From assembly GCA_025800105.1 (NCBI GenBank), contig JAOXSG010000165.1, positions 1 through 51,219 on the forward strand: a DNA stretch of 51,219 nt, in the 5' to 3' direction. Position numbers and translations under genes: made by a program. This document shows, in pieces, positions 1-9,529 of this stretch (positions are counted from its first letter, which is position 1; each line of letters begins with the position of its first letter). Origin of the DNA: Cohaesibacter sp. (GTDB lineage Bacteria > Pseudomonadota > Alphaproteobacteria > Rhizobiales > Cohaesibacteraceae). The notes under the pieces are model-generated. The model searched no databases, was not told the DNA's origin, and was given only the letters and a program-made list of their open reading frames with translations.

Positions 1-54
1 GCCTCATTGAATTATCTTGACAATTCAATGTAAAAGGTTCGCATCAAAAAAGAA

Positions 55-143
55 AATGCTCCGGCATTGTCCGTCGAAAAACGCCTTGTCAGTAAACCAT
101 TTCAAGGCATCCTATGGCTTATTATTTCTACTCGTTGGTATTA
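55..143 (-). repeat. Diverged, one-ended copy of the dispersed palindromic repeat
   Basis: Positions 58-117 match the reverse complement of 18018-18077 at about 54 of 60 positions. The similarity continues, more weakly, to a shared end (CGTTGGTATTAC) near 132-144. Only one arm of the full element is recognisable; bases 1-54 do not resemble the other arm. The end of the repeat lies about 22 bases before the start of the DMT transporter gene, so it forms most of that gene's visible upstream region. Confidence 0.75.
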
Positions 144-165
144 CCCATCAAGATGAGCCCTCAAA

Positions 166-1089
166 ATGCGCGCCTATCTCTCCATCATTTTGGCCATGAT
201 CATGATTGGCGGCAATATTCCGCTTGGCAAACTCATTATCGAGACAGTGCCACCGACCTCCTTTGCCTTACTGCGGTTTGTAAGCTCAACCCTGCTCTTG
301 CTCCCCTTATGCATGATGGAACCCAATGGATTACAAGCCATACGAGGCTTGCGCCCACGTCAATGGGCAGAGATCACCATGCTCTCGCTGTTTGGCGTCG
401 TCTTCTTCACCACCTTCATGCTGATTGGCTTGCGCTATACACCCGCCATCAATGCCGGCATCATCAGCTCATCCCTGCCCGCCGTCATCGCCATTTTAAG
501 CTTCCTTATCTTGCGCGAATATATCTCGGCACGCACAGTCGCCTCTATCGCCCTCGCGGTCTTGGGTGTTGCCATCCTCAATTTTGCCAATCCCGACAGC
601 CATGGGCCAGCCTCTAGCCTCAACCAAAATCAAAATGCCATCTGGCTGGGCAATGCTCTGGTCTTTACAGCTATTTTTTCCGAAGCCCTGTTCGCAGTTC
701 TCTCCCGCCGCTATGCCGCCTTCATTCCCCCATGGAGTTTGGCCCTTTTGGTCCATGCTTTGGCCATTCCCATCACCATCCCATTGGTCATAAGTCTGGA
801 TGGCGGCTTTCAGCTTCCCATGCAGGCCCCGCTCTCCTTCTGGCTTTTGGCAGGCTATTATATTCTCACCGCCTCCCTTTTCAGTTTTTACCTATGGTGC
901 TATGGGGTCAAAAGCGTGCCAGCTTCCATTGCAGGCCTCTTCACAGCTCTTGTCCCGGTCACCTCTTTGCTTGTCGCCATCATCACACTGGGCGAGAGCC
1001 TGAGCGGCTTACAAATAGCGGGCCTCTCCTCTATCTTTTTATCCTTATGGCTTGGCCTCTCCTCCAAAAAACCGAAATCTACCTATTAA
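166..1089 (+). CDS. DMT superfamily (EamA) transporter
   Basis: Predicted inner-membrane exporter or permease of the drug/metabolite transporter superfamily, 307 residues. The protein is almost entirely hydrophobic, with about ten membrane segments in two EamA-like halves (roughly residues 1-130 and 150-290), each ending in the Gly/Pro-rich helices typical of the family. The chosen start gives MRAYLSIILAM, which opens directly into the first helix as in relatives; the Shine-Dalgarno sequence is weak. The substrate cannot be read from sequence; amino acids and their derivatives are common for this family. It is followed after 21 bases by a peptidase gene on the same strand, so the two may be co-transcribed. 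A repeat end lies just upstream. Confidence 0.85.
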   Translation: MRAYLSIILAMIMIGGNIPLGKLIIETVPPTSFALLRFVSSTLLLLPLCMMEPNGLQAIRGLRPRQWAEITMLSLFGVVFFTTFMLIGLRYTPAINAGIISSSLPAVIAILSFLILREYISARTVASIALAVLGVAILNFANPDSHGPASSLNQNQNAIWLGNALVFTAIFSEALFAVLSRRYAAFIPPWSLALLVHALAIPITIPLVISLDGGFQLPMQAPLSFWLLAGYYILTASLFSFYLWCYGVKSVPASIAGLFTALVPVTSLLVAIITLGESLSGLQIAGLSSIFLSLWLGLSSKKPKSTY

Positions 1090-1110
1090 AATCCAGAGTG
1101 AGACAAATGC

Positions 1111-2124
1111 ATGAAAAACCTGATCACCGATATCGAAGGACTGCGCGTTGGAAATGCCTCTTGTGAGCGCCTGAAATCCGGAACCACAGTCCTGCTCTGT
1201 GACAGACCAATGACTGCCTCTTGCTCTGTCATGGGCGGCGCGCCGGGCACGCGCGATACCGAGCTTCTCAATCCAGATCAAACTGTCGAAACCATTGATG
1301 CTTTGGTCCTCTCTGGCGGCTCTGCCTTTGGTCTGGACGCAGCAGGCGGCACGCAAGGCTGGCTCCGCCAACAAGGGCGCGGCTTTGCTATTGGTCCAGT
1401 TCATGTGCCCATTGTCCCCGCAGCCATTATTTTTGACCTCATCAATGGCGGCGATAAAAATTGGTCTCAACAATCCCCCTATTGGGATTTGGGTTGGCAA
1501 GCCGCAGAAAAAGCCAGCCAGACGTTCCAGATCGGCAGCCATGGCGCAGGCACCGGCGCTTTGACCGCAGGCCTTAAAGGCGGCTTGGGTTCTGCCTCTT
1601 TCCTCACGCCGGACGGCATCACCATAGGCGCATTGGTTGTCGTCAATGCGCTTGGGCAAGCCACAATGGGCGAGAGCAAACATTTCTGGGCCGCTCCGTT
1701 TGAACAAAACAGCGAATTTGGCGGCCTTGGCCTACCGCCAACCCTGCCAAGCGAGATACACACGCCCAAAACCAAAATGGATGCCATGCAAGAGGCAGGC
1801 AATCGTGCAAACACCACCATCGGCATCATCGCCACCGACGCAAAGCTGACAAAAGCCCAAGCCAAGCGCCTCTCTATTATGGCCCATGATGGCTTCGCCC
1901 GCGCCCTTTATCCCTCTCACACACCACTGGATGGCGATTTGATCTTCGCGCTCTCCAATGGCCAAAAACCCTTGCCGCAAAAGGAGGACGCCTTCATCAC
2001 ATTGGGCGCTTATGCCGCCAACACCATGGCCCGCGCCATCGCCCGCGCCATTCATGCAGCAACCCCTGCCCCAAAGGATCTCTTTCCCACATGGCAAGAG
2101 AAATTTGGCGAGAAATTAAGCTAG
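1111..2124 (+). CDS. P1 family peptidase (DmpA/BapA-like aminopeptidase)
   Basis: N-terminal-nucleophile hydrolase of the P1 (DmpA, beta-peptidyl aminopeptidase, L-aminopeptidase/D-esterase) family, 337 residues, normal length. Visible family marks are the GGSAFGLDAAGG loop (residues 69-80), the NTTIGIIATDA segment (234-244), and SHTPLDGDLIFAL near 269-281. In relatives the precursor cuts itself just before the Ser/Thr nucleophile, so cleavage here is expected between Asn234 and Thr235. It would release N-terminal residues from small peptides or amides. It lies directly behind the DMT transporter, suggesting a peptide or amino-acid salvage pair, and converges on the indolepyruvate oxidoreductase gene with an 8-base gap. 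Confidence 0.88.
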   Translation: MKNLITDIEGLRVGNASCERLKSGTTVLLCDRPMTASCSVMGGAPGTRDTELLNPDQTVETIDALVLSGGSAFGLDAAGGTQGWLRQQGRGFAIGPVHVPIVPAAIIFDLINGGDKNWSQQSPYWDLGWQAAEKASQTFQIGSHGAGTGALTAGLKGGLGSASFLTPDGITIGALVVVNALGQATMGESKHFWAAPFEQNSEFGGLGLPPTLPSEIHTPKTKMDAMQEAGNRANTTIGIIATDAKLTKAQAKRLSIMAHDGFARALYPSHTPLDGDLIFALSNGQKPLPQKEDAFITLGAYAANTMARAIARAIHAATPAPKDLFPTWQEKFGEKLS

Positions 2125-2132
2125 GGCATAAA

Positions 2133-5100
2133 TTATTGCGCCGCTTCTTGATCGCAAACGCGATCCCCTTTCAATGCCTCAAGCAAAGCTTGACGGCGCA
2201 CGGCGGCTTTTTCCATTGCGGCCATTTTAACCGGACCAAAGCCCTTGATCTGGGCTGGCAAAAGAGCAAGGGCGGTTAAATCTGTCACATTGTCCGCCCT
2301 CACAGTCGCACAAATCCAGTCTAGATCATCGCGATATCTCTTAATCCAGCGCCGTTCGGCCCGCCGCTCCCCATGATAGCCAAACAGATCCAAAGGCGTG
2401 CCGCGCAGAGACTTCAAACGCGCAAGGATAGAAAAAGCCTTGATCATCCAACGCCCAAACACACGCTTTTGCGGCCGTCCCGTTTTGGCATCCAAGCGCG
2501 ACAAAAGCGGCGGAGCCAATTCAAATTTGAGATCGCTATAGTCAGAAAAACGCCCATCCAAGGCTTGATGGAAAGCCGCATCGCTATAAAGCCGCGCCAC
2601 TTCATATTCGTCCTTATAGGCCATCAAGCGATAAAGCTGCGTCACCGCCGCACTGGTCAAAGCTCCAGCCTTGCCGCACACCGCTTCTTCTGCCGCCTGC
2701 ACCTTGTCAATCATCGCCTTATAGCGCTTGGCATACCGCGCATTCTGATAGCCTTTCAAATCGTCAAAAAAGACATCACGCTTCTCCTGCCAATCCCGCT
2801 CTTTGATCCTCTGCTTGGCAGGCAATAAGGCGTCAAGCCGCTCAGGCCGCTCAATCAAGGCCCGTCCAATGGCAAAGGCCCGCAAATTATTCTCAACCGC
2901 CGCCTTGTTCAGCCGAACAGCTTCTTCCAGCGCGTCATGAGAGATCGGCAACAAGCCTTTTTGCCAAGCCATGCCCACCAAAATCATATTGGTAAAAATG
3001 GCATCTCCAAGCAATCCTTCAGCAAGACGCGCCACATCCTCAAAGACCGCATCCTTCACCGCATCCTGAACCAGCTTTTGCAAGCGCGCATCCTCAAAGG
3101 ACAAAGCCTGCGTCAAAACAAATTCTGCCGTTGGCACCACCGCACTGTTGCAAACCGCATGGCTGCGCTCAAGGCTCATCATAGAAAGGCTCTCTTGCGT
3201 GCCAGCAACCAGCAAATCACTGGCCACAATCAAATCCATAGAGGCAACGGGAATGCGCGGCCCATTAATGGCAGCCTCCCCTTTTGCCAAACGCACATGA
3301 GAGGTAACCGGCCCCCCTTTTTGCGCAATCCCGGTCATATCAACCGTTGAGGCATTGTTGCCATCAATATGCGCCGCCATTGCCAGAACGGCGGCAACAG
3401 TGGTCACCCCCATGCCACCGACACCGGCAATCAAAATGTTGCGCGTCTCAACCCCAAGCTCCAAATCAGGGATGGATAAATCGGCAACCAAAGCCTCAAT
3501 ATCCAGAGCATTGGCATCAGCCTTGCGCAACTCAGCCCCTTGCACACGCACAAAGCTGGGGCAAAAGCCTTTGGCGCAAGAAAAATCAAGATTGCAACTG
3601 GACTGATTGACCGCCCGTTTGACGCCAAAATCCGTCTCCAGCGGTTCGATAGACAGGCAATTGGATTGCACAGAACAATCCCCACACGCTTCGCACACAC
3701 GATCATTGATGAAAAGTCGATAATCGGGAACCTCATACGTGCCCCGCTTGCGACGCCGACGTTTTTCCGCCGCGCAGGTCTGATCATAAATCAGCACCGA
3801 AACATCACCAAACGCCATCAGCTCTTTTTCGACCCGCACCAAGTCATCACGATGATAGACCGGCACCCCCTCAGCCAAATCCACATCTTTGGTGTAAAGA
3901 TGCGGGCGCTCGGTGACGATGACAATTTTTTTAACCCCTTCGGCCCTCATTTGATGAGTGATTTTGGGAACCGTCAAAACCCCGTCAACCGCCTGTCCGC
4001 CCGTCATGGCAACCGCATCATTATAAAGGATTTTATAGGTCATCTGCACTTTGGCGGCCACCGCCTGACGAATGGCCAGAGACCCGGAATGGAAATAGGT
4101 GCCATCCCCCAGATTGGCAAAAACATGCTTGTCTTTTTCAAAAGCATGCATCCCCACCCAATGCATGCCTTCTCCCCCCATCATGGTCATGGAATCGGTA
4201 ATCCGCCCGGTTGCCTCGGTCATGGAATGGCAGCCAATCCCCGCCATCACCCGCGCCCCATCGGGCACCACAGTTGAGCTGGAATGCGGACAACCGGAAC
4301 AGAAATAAGGGATACGCGCCGCAGCACTGGCTTTACTCTGGCTATAAGCCATCTGCTGGGTCAAGCGATCAGCAACAGAACGAAAATCATCGCTGATAAG
4401 CTCATCAGGCAGAACTCTTAAAATGGCAGGTACCAGCTCAAAGGAGGAAATTTCTTTCACCGACGGCAAGAAAGCCTCCCCCTCTGGCGTCACTTTGCCC
4501 CAAATGGGTGGCCTTTCATCAGCCTGCCAAAGATAGGCCATTTCCTTGATTTGCGGCTCCATGATGGCGCGTTTATGCTCCACCACAAAAAGCCGCTCCA
4601 ACCCATGAACAAAGGTGCGCAAACCACTTGGCTCCAAAGGCCAGGACACCGCAACCTTAAAGACCCCTAGCCCCATAGAAGCGGCGCGCGCCTGATCAAT
4701 GCCAAGCAACTGAAAAGACTGTAATAAATCCCGATAAGCTTTGCCGGAAACAACAAAACCAATACGTGGGTTTTGTGCACCAAAAGAGACGCGGTTCAGA
4801 TTATTGAGACGAATATATTCCTTGGCAGCGGGCAGGCGCAAATCGCGCAATGTCATTTCATGATCCAACCGCCCTTTCAATTCCATCAGACGGTTCATTT
4901 CCCCATGAAGACGGGGATTAAAGGCATCATCAGGGCGCAAAAATTGCAAGCGATCCGGCGTAACATCCACCATCGCAGAGGCATCCATCATATCCGCCAG
5001 AGCAATCATACCCGTCCAAACGCCAGCAAACCGCGACAATTCAAAAGCATGAAGCCCCAGATCCAAAACATCCTGAATGTCGCAGGGCGTGAAAACAGGA

Positions 5101-5612
5101 GCTTCCACATCAATGAAAGCCATTTCACTTTGGCACACAACGGTCGAGGATTTGGCCAGCGGGTCATCCCCTGCCACCGCCAACACGCCCCCCAAAGGCG
5201 CAGTGCCGGAAAAATTGGCATGGCGAAAAGCATCACAAGACCGATCCACCCCCGGAGCCTTGCCATACCAAAGGCCCAAAACCCCATCAAAATTGCTACC
5301 CTGCCCGGCAAGGCCGGATTTCTGACTGCCCCAAACAGCGGTCGCCGCCAATTCTTCATTCACACCGGGAATGAAAGTAATATCATGGGCATCCAGATAG
5401 GACTGGGCCAATGTCAATTGATTGTCATAGGTTCCCAAAGGCGAGCCACGATAGCCGGAAATAAAGCCACCAACCTTATGCCCTTGCTGTTTGTCCAAGC
5501 GAATCCGATCCAAAGGAAGCCGCACAAGAGTTTGAATCCCTGTTATATAAACCCGGCCTGTCTCCTGTTCATATTTATCAGTCAGGGAGATAGGTAAAAC
5601 AGATGCATTCAT
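2133..5612 (-). CDS. Indolepyruvate ferredoxin oxidoreductase (fused IorA-IorB type)
   Basis: Large single-chain 2-oxoacid:ferredoxin oxidoreductase, 1159 residues, the usual size of the proteobacterial fused enzyme. It oxidatively decarboxylates aryl pyruvates (from aromatic amino acids) to acyl-CoA. Order: N-terminal pyrimidine-type TPP domain, second TPP-binding domain (about 430-600), a cysteine-rich Fe-S segment with CEACGDC and several later Cys (about 635-685), then the gamma-like domain opening with AGVGGMG (near 725) and a long C-terminal region. The start at 5612 (MNASVLPISLTDKY) is preferred because GAGGA lies a few bases upstream; the open frame continues to 5702 without a comparable site. 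It diverges from an Lrp-type gene, as is common for this enzyme. Confidence 0.93.
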   Translation of the reverse strand: MNASVLPISLTDKYEQETGRVYITGIQTLVRLPLDRIRLDKQQGHKVGGFISGYRGSPLGTYDNQLTLAQSYLDAHDITFIPGVNEELAATAVWGSQKSGLAGQGSNFDGVLGLWYGKAPGVDRSCDAFRHANFSGTAPLGGVLAVAGDDPLAKSSTVVCQSEMAFIDVEAPVFTPCDIQDVLDLGLHAFELSRFAGVWTGMIALADMMDASAMVDVTPDRLQFLRPDDAFNPRLHGEMNRLMELKGRLDHEMTLRDLRLPAAKEYIRLNNLNRVSFGAQNPRIGFVVSGKAYRDLLQSFQLLGIDQARAASMGLGVFKVAVSWPLEPSGLRTFVHGLERLFVVEHKRAIMEPQIKEMAYLWQADERPPIWGKVTPEGEAFLPSVKEISSFELVPAILRVLPDELISDDFRSVADRLTQQMAYSQSKASAAARIPYFCSGCPHSSSTVVPDGARVMAGIGCHSMTEATGRITDSMTMMGGEGMHWVGMHAFEKDKHVFANLGDGTYFHSGSLAIRQAVAAKVQMTYKILYNDAVAMTGGQAVDGVLTVPKITHQMRAEGVKKIVIVTERPHLYTKDVDLAEGVPVYHRDDLVRVEKELMAFGDVSVLIYDQTCAAEKRRRRKRGTYEVPDYRLFINDRVCEACGDCSVQSNCLSIEPLETDFGVKRAVNQSSCNLDFSCAKGFCPSFVRVQGAELRKADANALDIEALVADLSIPDLELGVETRNILIAGVGGMGVTTVAAVLAMAAHIDGNNASTVDMTGIAQKGGPVTSHVRLAKGEAAINGPRIPVASMDLIVASDLLVAGTQESLSMMSLERSHAVCNSAVVPTAEFVLTQALSFEDARLQKLVQDAVKDAVFEDVARLAEGLLGDAIFTNMILVGMAWQKGLLPISHDALEEAVRLNKAAVENNLRAFAIGRALIERPERLDALLPAKQRIKERDWQEKRDVFFDDLKGYQNARYAKRYKAMIDKVQAAEEAVCGKAGALTSAAVTQLYRLMAYKDEYEVARLYSDAAFHQALDGRFSDYSDLKFELAPPLLSRLDAKTGRPQKRVFGRWMIKAFSILARLKSLRGTPLDLFGYHGERRAERRWIKRYRDDLDWICATVRADNVTDLTALALLPAQIKGFGPVKMAAMEKAAVRRQALLEALKGDRVCDQEAAQ

Positions 5613-5725
5613 ATCTGGTCCTCGCGTTGGTCGGATGCGGGGGAGAGCCATGACAAGCTCAAAAGGAAGGAAACACCACTTTAGCCACAAAAGTTGGGTC
5701 ATTGCAGTCGAAAATGGTATGAGAC

Positions 5726-5735
5726 CAAACGTTTG
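5726..5735. promoter_or_regulatory. Palindrome CAAACGTTTG in the ior/lrp divergent region
   Basis: Perfect 10-bp inverted repeat between the divergent oxidoreductase and Lrp genes. Its centre is 29 bp from that of the neighbouring 14-bp palindrome, close to three helical turns. It is a possible binding site for the adjacent Lrp-type regulator; this is inferred from position only. Confidence 0.4.
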
Positions 5736-5752
5736 TTTCCAAAATAATGCCC

Positions 5753-5766
5753 ATTTCGTACGAAAT
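5753..5766. promoter_or_regulatory. Palindrome ATTTCGTACGAAAT, candidate Lrp-type operator
   Basis: Perfect 14-bp inverted repeat in the 219-bp region between the indolepyruvate oxidoreductase and the Lrp/AsnC gene, 66 bp before the Lrp start. Lrp-family proteins bind AT-flanked partial palindromes as dimers or higher oligomers, often at divergent promoters like this one. Assignment rests on symmetry and place. Confidence 0.5.
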
Positions 5767-5831
5767 AATATATATACAGACCCCGGCTTTTTTTGTAACT
5801 TTTAACCAATATCTTTCTTGAGACCTAAATT

Positions 5832-6305
5832 ATGGAAAAATTTACACTCGATTCCGGGGATATTCGCATCCTCAAAGTCTTACAAAAAGATGCCTCTCTC
5901 TCCATCGCAGAGATTGCAAAACAGGCAGGCATGTCTCAAACGCCCTGCTGGCGGCGCATAAAAAAGCTCAAAGAACAGGAAATTCTGCGCCAGATCACAG
6001 CAATTGTCGACCGCGAGGCGGTGGGCCTTGGCTTTGTCTCTTATGCTTTTGTCAAACTGACCGTGCCCAGCCGCAAGAATATGGAAGAATTTGACCGCCT
6101 GATGAAAATCTGGCCAGAAGTCGTAACATGCGAGCGGATCACTGGCGCAGTTGATTATCTGGTCAAAGTCGTCACAGAAGACATCAAAAGCTACGACAAT
6201 TTCCTGTGTTATAAATTGCTCAATTCCGAACTGGTCTCCGATGTGCAAAGCCGCATTGTCGTCTCAACGGTCAAGGAAACGGTCGCCCTGCCCTTGAATG
6301 AATAA
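5832..6305 (+). CDS. Lrp/AsnC family transcriptional regulator
   Basis: 157-residue regulator of normal family size. The N-terminal third (about 8-60) is a winged HTH: DIRILKVLQKDASLSIAEIA followed by the recognition part around SQTPCWRRIKKL. The rest (about 70-150) is an AsnC/RAM ligand-binding domain, with the typical segment on metabolism-dependent interactions (ERITGAVDYLVKVV). Family members sense amino acids and usually control adjacent amino-acid genes. Its divergent neighbour oxidises aryl pyruvates and the convergent gene behind it encodes a D-amino-acid dehydrogenase-like enzyme, so control of (aromatic) amino-acid catabolism is the likely role. The stop codon directly abuts the stop of the convergent gene. 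Confidence 0.92.
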   Translation: MEKFTLDSGDIRILKVLQKDASLSIAEIAKQAGMSQTPCWRRIKKLKEQEILRQITAIVDREAVGLGFVSYAFVKLTVPSRKNMEEFDRLMKIWPEVVTCERITGAVDYLVKVVTEDIKSYDNFLCYKLLNSELVSDVQSRIVVSTVKETVALPLNE

Positions 6306-7550
6306 TCATGCAGAGAATCGGCTGGCGGAGTAAGGCGCTGGATCCAGACAGGGCTGACGCTGCATCATCAAATCAGCGATCAATTGCCCAGTGAGCGGCC
6401 CGCTGGAAAAGCCCAAATGGCCATGACCAAAATTGAAATATAACCCATTGCCATCCCCTGACGCATCCACAATAGGCAAGGCATCGGGAAAACAGGGCCG
6501 CGCACCACGCCACGCGCCAGCTTCAACAGCCTCGCCTAACGGAAACAGGCTTTGCGCAGCCTTGGCAGCATCCTCAAGCTGACCGCGGCTTTTGGCACTA
6601 TCTCGATCGGCAAATTCAATCCCCGTGGTCAAACGAATGCCATCTTCCATCGGCGTGAGCAAAAAGCCTTGCACTTCATCAACAATGGGGCGATGCAAAA
6701 CCGCATTGCCTTGCGCCCCAAAATGGCGATGATAGCCACGCTTGACGGCCATGGGAAAGCGATAGCCAAGAGGCTTGAGCAAATCCATGCTCCATGGCCC
6801 CAAAGCCACAACCACGCGCGGAGCAGATATGCGCTTTTCCTGACAGCGCACAAACCATAAATCGCCCTCACGCAGCAGACTTTGCGCATCGCCCATCAGA
6901 AAATCACCGCCTCTTTGCTCAAAAAGTCCGGCATAGGCTTTGGTCACCCGCTTTGGTGAGGAAACAGACAGCGTATCCTTCCAAAAAATTGCCTTGGCAT
7001 CATCTTTGAGCGTCAAAGATGGCTCCAAATCAACAAGACCCTCTTTATCGAGAAGATCAACATTCAGACCAAACTCTCTAGCATAGTGCAAAGACGGCTC
7101 GGCACTGGCAAATGTCGCACCATCATATAAATGCAACCAGCCATTATCGCGAAAAGCCCCCTCAACACCTGCCTCACGCGCCAAAGCAAGATGGGATTCG
7201 GCAGCCTTTTTGCGAATTGGCTCCACCCCATGAGCAAAAGCATCAATGCCCTTGGAATTGGACAAACGCCATAATTGATAAAGCCAAGGGGCAATTTTGG
7301 GTAAAAAGAGCGGATCATACCGCATGGCAATTTGCTGATTGCCGGCAAATTTCATCAATGTCGCAAAATCGGATGGCACGCCAATGGGCACATGACCATC
7401 GCGCTCAATCACCCCCGCATTGCCATGGGAGGTTTCCTCCCCCGCGCCTCTGCGATCCACCAAGGCAACATCAAGGCCGGCTTTTTGAAGAGAAAGCGCG
7501 GTGCAAACGCCAACCATGCCCGCTCCCAACACGATCACATCATACCCCAT
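6306..7550 (-). CDS. FAD-dependent D-amino-acid dehydrogenase-like oxidoreductase (DadA family)
   Basis: 414-residue flavoprotein of the DAO/DadA family. The N-terminus is a Rossmann FAD-binding fold with GAGMVG at residues 9-14, and the C-terminus has the second FAD contact (GHGHLGFSSGPLTG). The length fits DadA, which oxidatively deaminates D-amino acids to 2-oxoacids and passes electrons to the respiratory chain. The start MGYDVIVLGAG has a good GAAGGGGG Shine-Dalgarno sequence. The gene converges on the Lrp-type gene with no spare base between the stop codons. Products such as aryl pyruvates could feed the indolepyruvate oxidoreductase nearby. The exact substrate is not visible; other DAO-family oxidases cannot be excluded. 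Confidence 0.85.
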   Translation of the reverse strand: MGYDVIVLGAGMVGVCTALSLQKAGLDVALVDRRGAGEETSHGNAGVIERDGHVPIGVPSDFATLMKFAGNQQIAMRYDPLFLPKIAPWLYQLWRLSNSKGIDAFAHGVEPIRKKAAESHLALAREAGVEGAFRDNGWLHLYDGATFASAEPSLHYAREFGLNVDLLDKEGLVDLEPSLTLKDDAKAIFWKDTLSVSSPKRVTKAYAGLFEQRGGDFLMGDAQSLLREGDLWFVRCQEKRISAPRVVVALGPWSMDLLKPLGYRFPMAVKRGYHRHFGAQGNAVLHRPIVDEVQGFLLTPMEDGIRLTTGIEFADRDSAKSRGQLEDAAKAAQSLFPLGEAVEAGAWRGARPCFPDALPIVDASGDGNGLYFNFGHGHLGFSSGPLTGQLIADLMMQRQPCLDPAPYSASRFSA

Positions 7551-7668
7551 AAGCGCCCCCTTCTTTTTTTTGCAAATTCCACTAAGCTATGCAACAAGTG
7601 CACAAGACAGATCTATCCTGACAGCGACACCCACCCCGCTATTCTTATCAACAAACCAGACATTTGCA

Positions 7669-8643
7669 ATGATTGTATCCAATATACCAATGACCCTGCT
7701 CAGTCGCATGGGCAAAAATGGCGCCCTTGCCATGGCAATCAGCATCCTCATTGGTTTGGCCTTTCCTGCAATCGCCGCTTATATCAAACCCTATCTGCGC
7801 GAACTCATCTTATTGCTGCTCACCTTGTCTTTTTTGCGCGTAGAACCCGATGCCCTGCATCAAGTGGCAAAAAGACCCCTGATGGTGATAATGAGCGCGC
7901 TCTGGTTGCTCATTCTGCTGCCGGTTTTTTTATTTTGGCTGTTCAAATCACTGGGCTTTCAGGAAAGCTATCCCGGCCTTACGGTTATCCTGCTGTTGAT
8001 GATGACAGCCCCGCCGGTCATGTCGTCCCCGGCCATGGCCTATGTTCTGGGCCTCAATGGTGCCATTTCCCTCTCGGTCATGGTCCTAAGTATGCTCCTT
8101 GTGCCATTGACCGCTCCTTTCATCACAGATTGGCTGATGCCCGGCCTCTTGCCCATCTCCGCCCTTGATTTGGCCAAACAGCTCACCCTCATTCTGCTGG
8201 GAAGCTGGATTGCCTCGCGCCTGCTCAAAGCCCTGATCGGGCAGCAACGCCTCAACCATCACAAACATGAAATAGATGGCCTGAATGTGCTGGTTCTTTT
8301 TGCTTTTGCCATTGCACTGATGGATGGAGTCGCCACACATTTCATAGACCAGCCGGTTTTTGCCAGCCTGATGACCTTGGCAACCTTCGCAATGGCTTTC
8401 TTGCAAATCGGCCTGACTTTGCTTGTCTTCTCCCCCTTTGGCTTGCAAAGAAGCTGGCCATTGGCGCTGGCTGTGGGCAATCGCAATATGGGCATGATGG
8501 TGGTGGCCATTGGCGGGCTAATGCCCGATATGTCATGGCTCTGGTTCGCCTTGGCCCAATTCCCGATCTATATGCTGCCTTTGATACTCACCCCAATATT
8601 CAAACATCAAAACCAGAAAGACACACAGCCAAAAGGCCAATAA
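7669..8643 (+). CDS. Bile acid:sodium symporter (BASS)-like membrane transporter
   Basis: About 324 residues if read from [11 protein letters not shown]; a second possible start is at 7690. The frame is open back to 7501, but that part overlaps the start of the opposite gene and reads as low-complexity sequence, so it is left out. The protein is strongly hydrophobic with about nine to ten membrane helices, and resembles the BASS/arsenite-permease-like fold of sodium-coupled carriers for organic anions. The segment [17 protein letters not shown] near the C-terminus is typical of that group. No clear Shine-Dalgarno sequence precedes either start. The substrate is unknown; it sits between amino-acid genes and rpe. 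Confidence 0.7.
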   Translation: MIVSNIPMTLLSRMGKNGALAMAISILIGLAFPAIAAYIKPYLRELILLLLTLSFLRVEPDALHQVAKRPLMVIMSALWLLILLPVFLFWLFKSLGFQESYPGLTVILLLMMTAPPVMSSPAMAYVLGLNGAISLSVMVLSMLLVPLTAPFITDWLMPGLLPISALDLAKQLTLILLGSWIASRLLKALIGQQRLNHHKHEIDGLNVLVLFAFAIALMDGVATHFIDQPVFASLMTLATFAMAFLQIGLTLLVFSPFGLQRSWPLALAVGNRNMGMMVVAIGGLMPDMSWLWFALAQFPIYMLPLILTPIFKHQNQKDTQPKGQ

Positions 8644-8791
8644 ATGCGGCCAGCACAGCCATAAAGGCTGCCAAAAGCAGAACAAACAGAAAGAATCTGC
8701 AAACATTATCCGTTGCCCCATTGCCCTTGAGGCTCGGTTTATGCTACCGCGAGCGCAATCCTCCCACAGACAAACAAGGACTGGACTGACC

Positions 8792-9469
8792 ATGGCGCGG
8801 CCTATTAAAATCGCCCCTTCCATCCTCGCTTCAGACTTCGCCCGTTTTGGCGAAGAAGTGAAAGCCATCGACGAAGCCGGTTGCGACTGGATCCATGTCG
8901 ATGTCATGGATGGCCATTTTGTTCCAAACATCTCCTTTGGCCCGCAAGTCGTCAAAGCCATTCGCCCTTATACCGAAAAAGTCATCGACACCCATTTGAT
9001 GATTGCCCCGGTTGATCTGTATCTGGAAGACTTTGCCAAAGCAGGCTCAGACCTGATCACCGTTCATGCCGAAGCCGGTCCCCATCTGGACCGCTCCTTG
9101 CAGGCCATCAAGGCGATGGGCAAAAAATCCGGTGTGTCCCTGAACCCCGGCACCCATGAAAGCGTCATCGAATATGTGCTGGACAAGGTGGATATGGTGC
9201 TGCTGATGAGCGTCAATCCCGGCTTTGGCGGCCAGAAATTCCTGCCATCCGTCATTGAGAAAACCCGCCGCGTGCGACACATGATTGGCGAGCGCGACAT
9301 CGACATCCAAATTGATGGCGGTGTGACAGTGGAAACCGCCCCATTGGTCGCAGAAGCAGGCGCCAACATTCTGGTGGCAGGTTCCGCCGTTTTCAAAGGT
9401 GGCTCCATCGAATCCTATGCTGAAAATATTGCCATGATCCGCGAAGCTGCGGAAAAAGCGCAAAAATAA
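8792..9469 (+). CDS. rpe: Ribulose-phosphate 3-epimerase
   Basis: 225-residue TIM-barrel enzyme interconverting D-ribulose 5-phosphate and D-xylulose 5-phosphate in the pentose phosphate pathway. Metal/catalytic residues are in place: His35 and Asp37 in [12 protein letters not shown], His68 in DTHLMI, and Asp175 in QIDGGV; the phosphate-binding NPGFGGQ loop is at 142-148. The start [16 protein letters not shown] is the conserved family N-terminus and follows AAGGA by eleven bases; the upstream extension to 8741 is rejected. It stands before purB, fitting provision of ribose phosphate for purine synthesis, but a terminator-like hairpin separates the two genes. Confidence 0.97.
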   Translation: MARPIKIAPSILASDFARFGEEVKAIDEAGCDWIHVDVMDGHFVPNISFGPQVVKAIRPYTEKVIDTHLMIAPVDLYLEDFAKAGSDLITVHAEAGPHLDRSLQAIKAMGKKSGVSLNPGTHESVIEYVLDKVDMVLLMSVNPGFGGQKFLPSVIEKTRRVRHMIGERDIDIQIDGGVTVETAPLVAEAGANILVAGSAVFKGGSIESYAENIAMIREAAEKAQK

Positions 9470-9480
9470 GCAATCATTTC

Positions 9481-9503
9481 GGGGCGCAAAAGCGCCCCTT
9501 CTC
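9481..9503 (+). terminator. Rho-independent terminator after rpe
   Basis: Perfect 7-bp GC-rich stem (GGGGCGC / GCGCCCC) with an AAAA loop at 9481-9498, followed by a pyrimidine run. It lies 11 bases past the rpe stop, before purB. Confidence 0.75.
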
Positions 9504-9529
9504 TTTGTTCAATACAAAAAGGCCTTGCC

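Noticed and set aside
3540-5597. Long plus-strand frames within the indolepyruvate oxidoreductase gene
   Set aside because: They are antisense shadows; composition is biased to His, Pro and Arg with no recognisable domain, while the minus-strand enzyme is full-length and well conserved.
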